Shown here: piece after piece, positions 63,101-64,000 of the stretch
Layout of the letters: the number at the start of each line of letters is the position of its first letter
Numbering within the stretch: the stretch's first letter is position 1
From: Mytilus galloprovincialis
Taxonomy: Eukaryota; Mollusca; Bivalvia; Mytilida; Mytilidae
NCBI RefSeq assembly: GCF_965363235.1
Contig: NC_134839.1
Location: forward strand, 80,253,410 to 80,317,409
Direction: 5' to 3'
DNA: 64,000 bases
Notes under the pieces: generated by a model
Seen by the model: only the letters and a program-made list of their open reading frames with translations
The model's database searches: none
What the model was told of the DNA's origin: nothing
Made by a program: the position numbers and the translations under genes

Positions 63101-63141
63101 ATTCCCTTTGAAGGGAATATATTAGAATCTGAGACATACAT
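48189..63141 (-). CDS. UBAC1: UBAC1 (KPC2), UBA domain-containing protein 1, complete
   Basis: Adaptor subunit of the Kip1 ubiquitination-promoting complex in mammals, where it helps deliver ubiquitinated substrates to the proteasome; that role here is by homology. Exons on the minus strand: 62886-63141, 62229-62290, 61644-61748, 61125-61227, 60374-60479, 57134-57212, 50613-50813, 49519-49660, 48189-48334. All have GT/AG and matching phases, 1200 nt, 399 residues (the human protein is about 405). Residues 1-95 are the ubiquitin-like part (MYVSDSNIF, HKVLLVRTGQVLSEEKTI, DELLLLKKRLTPSPL). Next are LQKILVALVELSQKLL near 147-162, UBA1 about 187-231 (LVKQLTDMGFSESKVTKAL, AMEWLLQHA), UBA2 about 272-312 (LLNLVEMGFDEAEVIEAL, CEWLLGDRK), and the STI1-like C-terminus (NPNVQLGLNNPRCLL, HQWLSDPETGPF). 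The start Met has A at -3. Exon 3 has a weak acceptor tract. Introns 5-8 are loaded with the repeats listed separately. Confidence 0.95.
48555..49058 (+). mobile_element. Family E hairpin-ended repeat
   Basis: 5' GTAAGAGTTCCACGGAACCC (hairpin GTTCC/GGAAC), two tandem subunits of about 200 bp (marker ATGATCATAAACAAGCTTCT), GCCGCCGACGACGACGCTGA, and the palindrome TTCGACTTAAGTCGAA at 49030-49045 followed by GGCTCGACAAAAAC. The final GGCTCGACAAAAAC is identical to family D. It lies in UBAC1 intron 8. Confidence 0.8.
50164..50429 (+). mobile_element. Family F hairpin-ended repeat, copy F1
   Basis: 5' CAAGAATGCGTCCAAAGCAC, body with GGCATTAAAATTAGAAAGAT, a GACAGACGAACGAACGGACG stretch, and an end of ATGCTCCT...AGGTGGGGCAT followed by AAAAAG. 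A second copy is at 55770-56062. UBAC1 intron 7. Confidence 0.78.
50832..51535. repeat. 35-bp minisatellite, about 20 units
   Basis: Units TATAATTAGATTGTATGAAT followed by GCCTTTTTCTCTTGC in UBAC1 intron 6. The middle units (51120-51330) are nearly identical and use ATAGTATG; the outer ones vary. No unique spacers, so not a CRISPR array. Confidence 0.93.
51555..51690 (+). repeat. Relic of the Penelope-like 3' tail
   Basis: GATGTTCATTTTCACTGAAT and TTTATTTAGGGGCAAGCTGA echo the tail segment at 33620-33680 (CGTTCATTATCACTGAACTA, TTTAGGGGCCAGCTGAAGG). A short decayed non-coding fossil. Confidence 0.45.
51777..52364. mobile_element. Foldback element IR1
   Basis: Arms of about 171 bp: 51777-51947 (TAGTCGCCGTCACGTAAAAT, TTTTTTGTCAAAATTTTCTT, GTCCTACCTTTTATTGTG, TATAATCCTGACCTTCAC) and the inverse at 52193-52364, with a 245-bp centre that includes AACCAAGATGGCGGTTATAC. 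TA on each side fits a TA target as used by Tc1/mariner-type MITEs. No ORF. Confidence 0.85.
52361..52809. mobile_element. Foldback element IR2, near-perfect palindrome
   Basis: About 450 bp with arms of roughly 215 bp and a tiny centre near 52585. TATAGTATGAAATTCAAAAC opens it and the inverse closes it at 52809. The paired segments include GCTGTGGCCATTGATTGACA and GAACGTTTGT. It shares its left TA with the right TA of IR1, so the two abut exactly. Confidence 0.85.
52862..53872 (+). mobile_element. Family C hairpin-ended repeat, copy C3
   Basis: 5' AACTAGAGGCTCTAAAGAGC (hairpin AGGCTC/GAGCCT), about two core units, GGACGACGCCGGACGACGCC, and a 3' hairpin 53837-53867: AGCTCACTTGGCCC, loop TTT, GGGCCAGGTGAGCT, then AAAAA. 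UBAC1 intron 6. Confidence 0.85.
54350..55705 (+). mobile_element. 5'-truncated LINE, 3' part only
   Basis: Two open stretches (54406-54888 and 54985-55470) encode the region after a LINE reverse transcriptase: VLMYGSEIWGDIN, HLSFCKFILGVSKKATN, AVMGELGRYPLFLEV, then the zinc knuckle CKLCGTEVEDEIHFLLQC. A stop and frame change separate them near 54888-54985. It ends with an AATAAAATATA segment and a (TTTGAA)n tail near 55690-55712. Clade not assigned; the sequence is unlike the LINE at 26-31 kb. UBAC1 intron 6, antisense. Confidence 0.82.
55770..56062 (+). mobile_element. Family F hairpin-ended repeat, copy F2
   Basis: 5' CAAGAATGTGTCCAAAGTAC, then CCATCTCGCACTAACATT, GGACAGACGGACAGACAGAA, and the end ATGCCCCT...GATGGGGCAT followed by AAAAAG. 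Closely similar to F1. Confidence 0.8.
56474..57070. mobile_element. Inverted-repeat element with nested inner foldback
   Basis: Terminal inverted repeats of about 38 bp: AGAAAGGAGTAGGTCCAGTA on the left, and on the right the inverse of AGAAAGGAGAAGGTCCGGTA. A second inverted pair lies inside (56701-56748 and 56798-56852, shared GAAAGTGGCCGCATTCGTGT). No ORF; non-autonomous. UBAC1 intron 6, close to exon 6. Confidence 0.8.
57252..59306 (+). mobile_element. Family G hairpin-ended repeat, about 2 kb
   Basis: 5' AACCAGATGCTCCGCAGGGC, then GCAGCTTTATACGACCGCAG. Inside are a hairpin minisatellite (57815-58045), a unit of about 260 bp repeated with drift (marker AATCTACATACACAGTTAGA), and a unit of about 160 bp four times (marker ATCAATCCCAACCTTCCTTT). 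Then comes GGACGACGACGACAACGCAG, and a 3' end TATACGACC...GCGGTCATATA followed by AAAA. It fills most of UBAC1 intron 5. Confidence 0.8.
57815..58045. repeat. Tandem hairpin minisatellite inside family G
   Basis: About six and a half units of roughly 35 bp, each with the inverted pair ATTGCACA/TGTGCAAT around a short AATAC-like loop, joined by GAAAATTTCTTGCT. Some units carry GCGCAAT in place of GCACAAT. Confidence 0.85.
60005..60205 (+). repeat. Family B repeat, partial
   Basis: From AAAAATCACAAAAATACTGA through AATATTCCTGACTTGGTACA to AAAATGGTGGATTTTACATG. UBAC1 intron 5. Confidence 0.78.
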
Positions 63142-64000
63142 GGTAATTAAAGTATCATGAATGAAATAAATATCTTGATTATTTTTGTTTATAGCGGAAA
63201 TAGCTCAACGAAAGAAGTTAGAAATCAATGCTGGATAAGAACTGTTTCTTATCCGCGTTTTCTCTGAATCAGACTTCAGTTTTTAAGAAAGACAGTTGTG
63301 AAAAAGGATGAATGCCATGATGGCAGTGCTAGTAGTTATATTGTGTGTGTTTGGTTTGATTAAAATTAACGTCTTTGGATCATATGATTAAGTAAATAAA
63401 ATACATCGATATTTGAAATTTGATATTTTTTTCTACAGCCCAAGGACGGTATAACTAACATACGTCCTTGTGCAGCCATAGAAAGGTGAAAAATCCTTTA
63501 AGTCATAGCTATACACCCCCCCCCCCCCCCCCCAAATACAACGACACCACGAGGCCCATAGATGCATGTAATACCTACATCTATGATGAGCATTATACAG
63601 TTCTACTAACGAGGCCGTCTGATTCACTGAAAGTCATTTTTGTGTTTAAAAGATATAGATATTTCGTTCACTTTTTGCTGTAATAAAAGGATCATCTGGA
63701 TCGAATACGAAGTGCAGCATGCCATTAGGTATTGGAGATTTTATTGATATTTGTTAACTAGTTTATGATATTTTTTAGATTTATGACACTAGTGACTACA
63801 CAAATCAATTCATATCCAACATTCAGTCAGTATAGATCGAGAAAATGACTGAGTATCTTTGTTGCTTCTCAGTGTTGTGTCATCATTTTATTTGCTCATT
63901 AGGGTACGACCATTTGATTATCGGAGCGAGCGGTGCCCGTGGGTGGGTGGGTTTTTTTTTGGGGGGGGGGGGTGGTCTTCAAATTGACTGAATACTTTCT
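63142..64000. other. Upstream of UBAC1: promoter side and G/C runs
   Basis: No gene seen. It should contain the UBAC1 5' UTR and promoter, but no clear TATA box is placed. There is a C run at 63517-63533 and a T run followed by a G run at 63952-63971. The text CGACCATTTGATTATCGG before the G run recalls the end of the 37705 MITE (CAACCATTTGATTTTCTG), so a related element may start at the right edge. Confidence 0.45.

Noticed and set aside
63433-63683. Small ORFs around the poly(C) run
   Set aside because: Low-complexity frames with proline or glycine runs; no support as a gene.

Overview
The window is AT-rich animal DNA with compact exons, long repeat-filled introns and GT/AG splice sites. 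The proteins and interspersed repeats look like a bivalve mollusc, and several repeats resemble ones I associate with marine mussels (Mytilus). That species call is from memory and was not tested. I could not run any search; exon models were built by reading the minus strand by eye and checking that frames join.

Three host genes are supported, all on the minus strand. (1) Positions 413-11972 hold a polypeptide N-acetylgalactosaminyltransferase (mucin-type O-glycosylation, Golgi). Nine exons give 586 residues, and the last part of its lectin domain lies beyond the left edge. (2) Positions 15866-35080 hold a complete 259-residue classical short-chain dehydrogenase/reductase in nine small exons over 19.2 kb. 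(3) Positions 48189-63141 hold a complete UBAC1 (KPC2) gene, nine exons and 399 residues, with ubiquitin-like, two UBA and STI1-like segments. The three are not functionally linked in any way I can see.

Almost everything else is repeats. Intron 2 of the dehydrogenase holds a nearly full-length 5.95-kb L1/Tx1-type LINE with a poly(A) tail and a perfect 14-bp target duplication, inserted into an older repeat. Reverse-transcriptase fossils that look Penelope-like lie at 39.7-41.6 kb and 20.2-21.0 kb, with several detached 3' tails. A hammerhead-ribozyme-like motif lies in a short repeat at 19.9 kb. Two tRNA/short-interspersed families, several MITE-like elements and two abutting giant foldbacks are also present.

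The most unusual content is at 42-59 kb. Five sequence-unrelated repeat families (called C, D, E, F and G here) share one architecture. Each has a 5' end like ACNAGA followed by a small hairpin, most have internal tandem subunits, then a GAC/GGAC-rich stretch, and a strong 3' hairpin followed directly by an A run. In family C the 3' hairpin has changed on both arms between copies while keeping its pairing. One D copy has split a 48-bp minisatellite array in two. This group may be an undescribed or poorly described class of non-autonomous elements.

Intergenic stretches (11973-15865, 35081-39682, 44239-45117, 63142-64000) contain only repeats or nothing I recognise.
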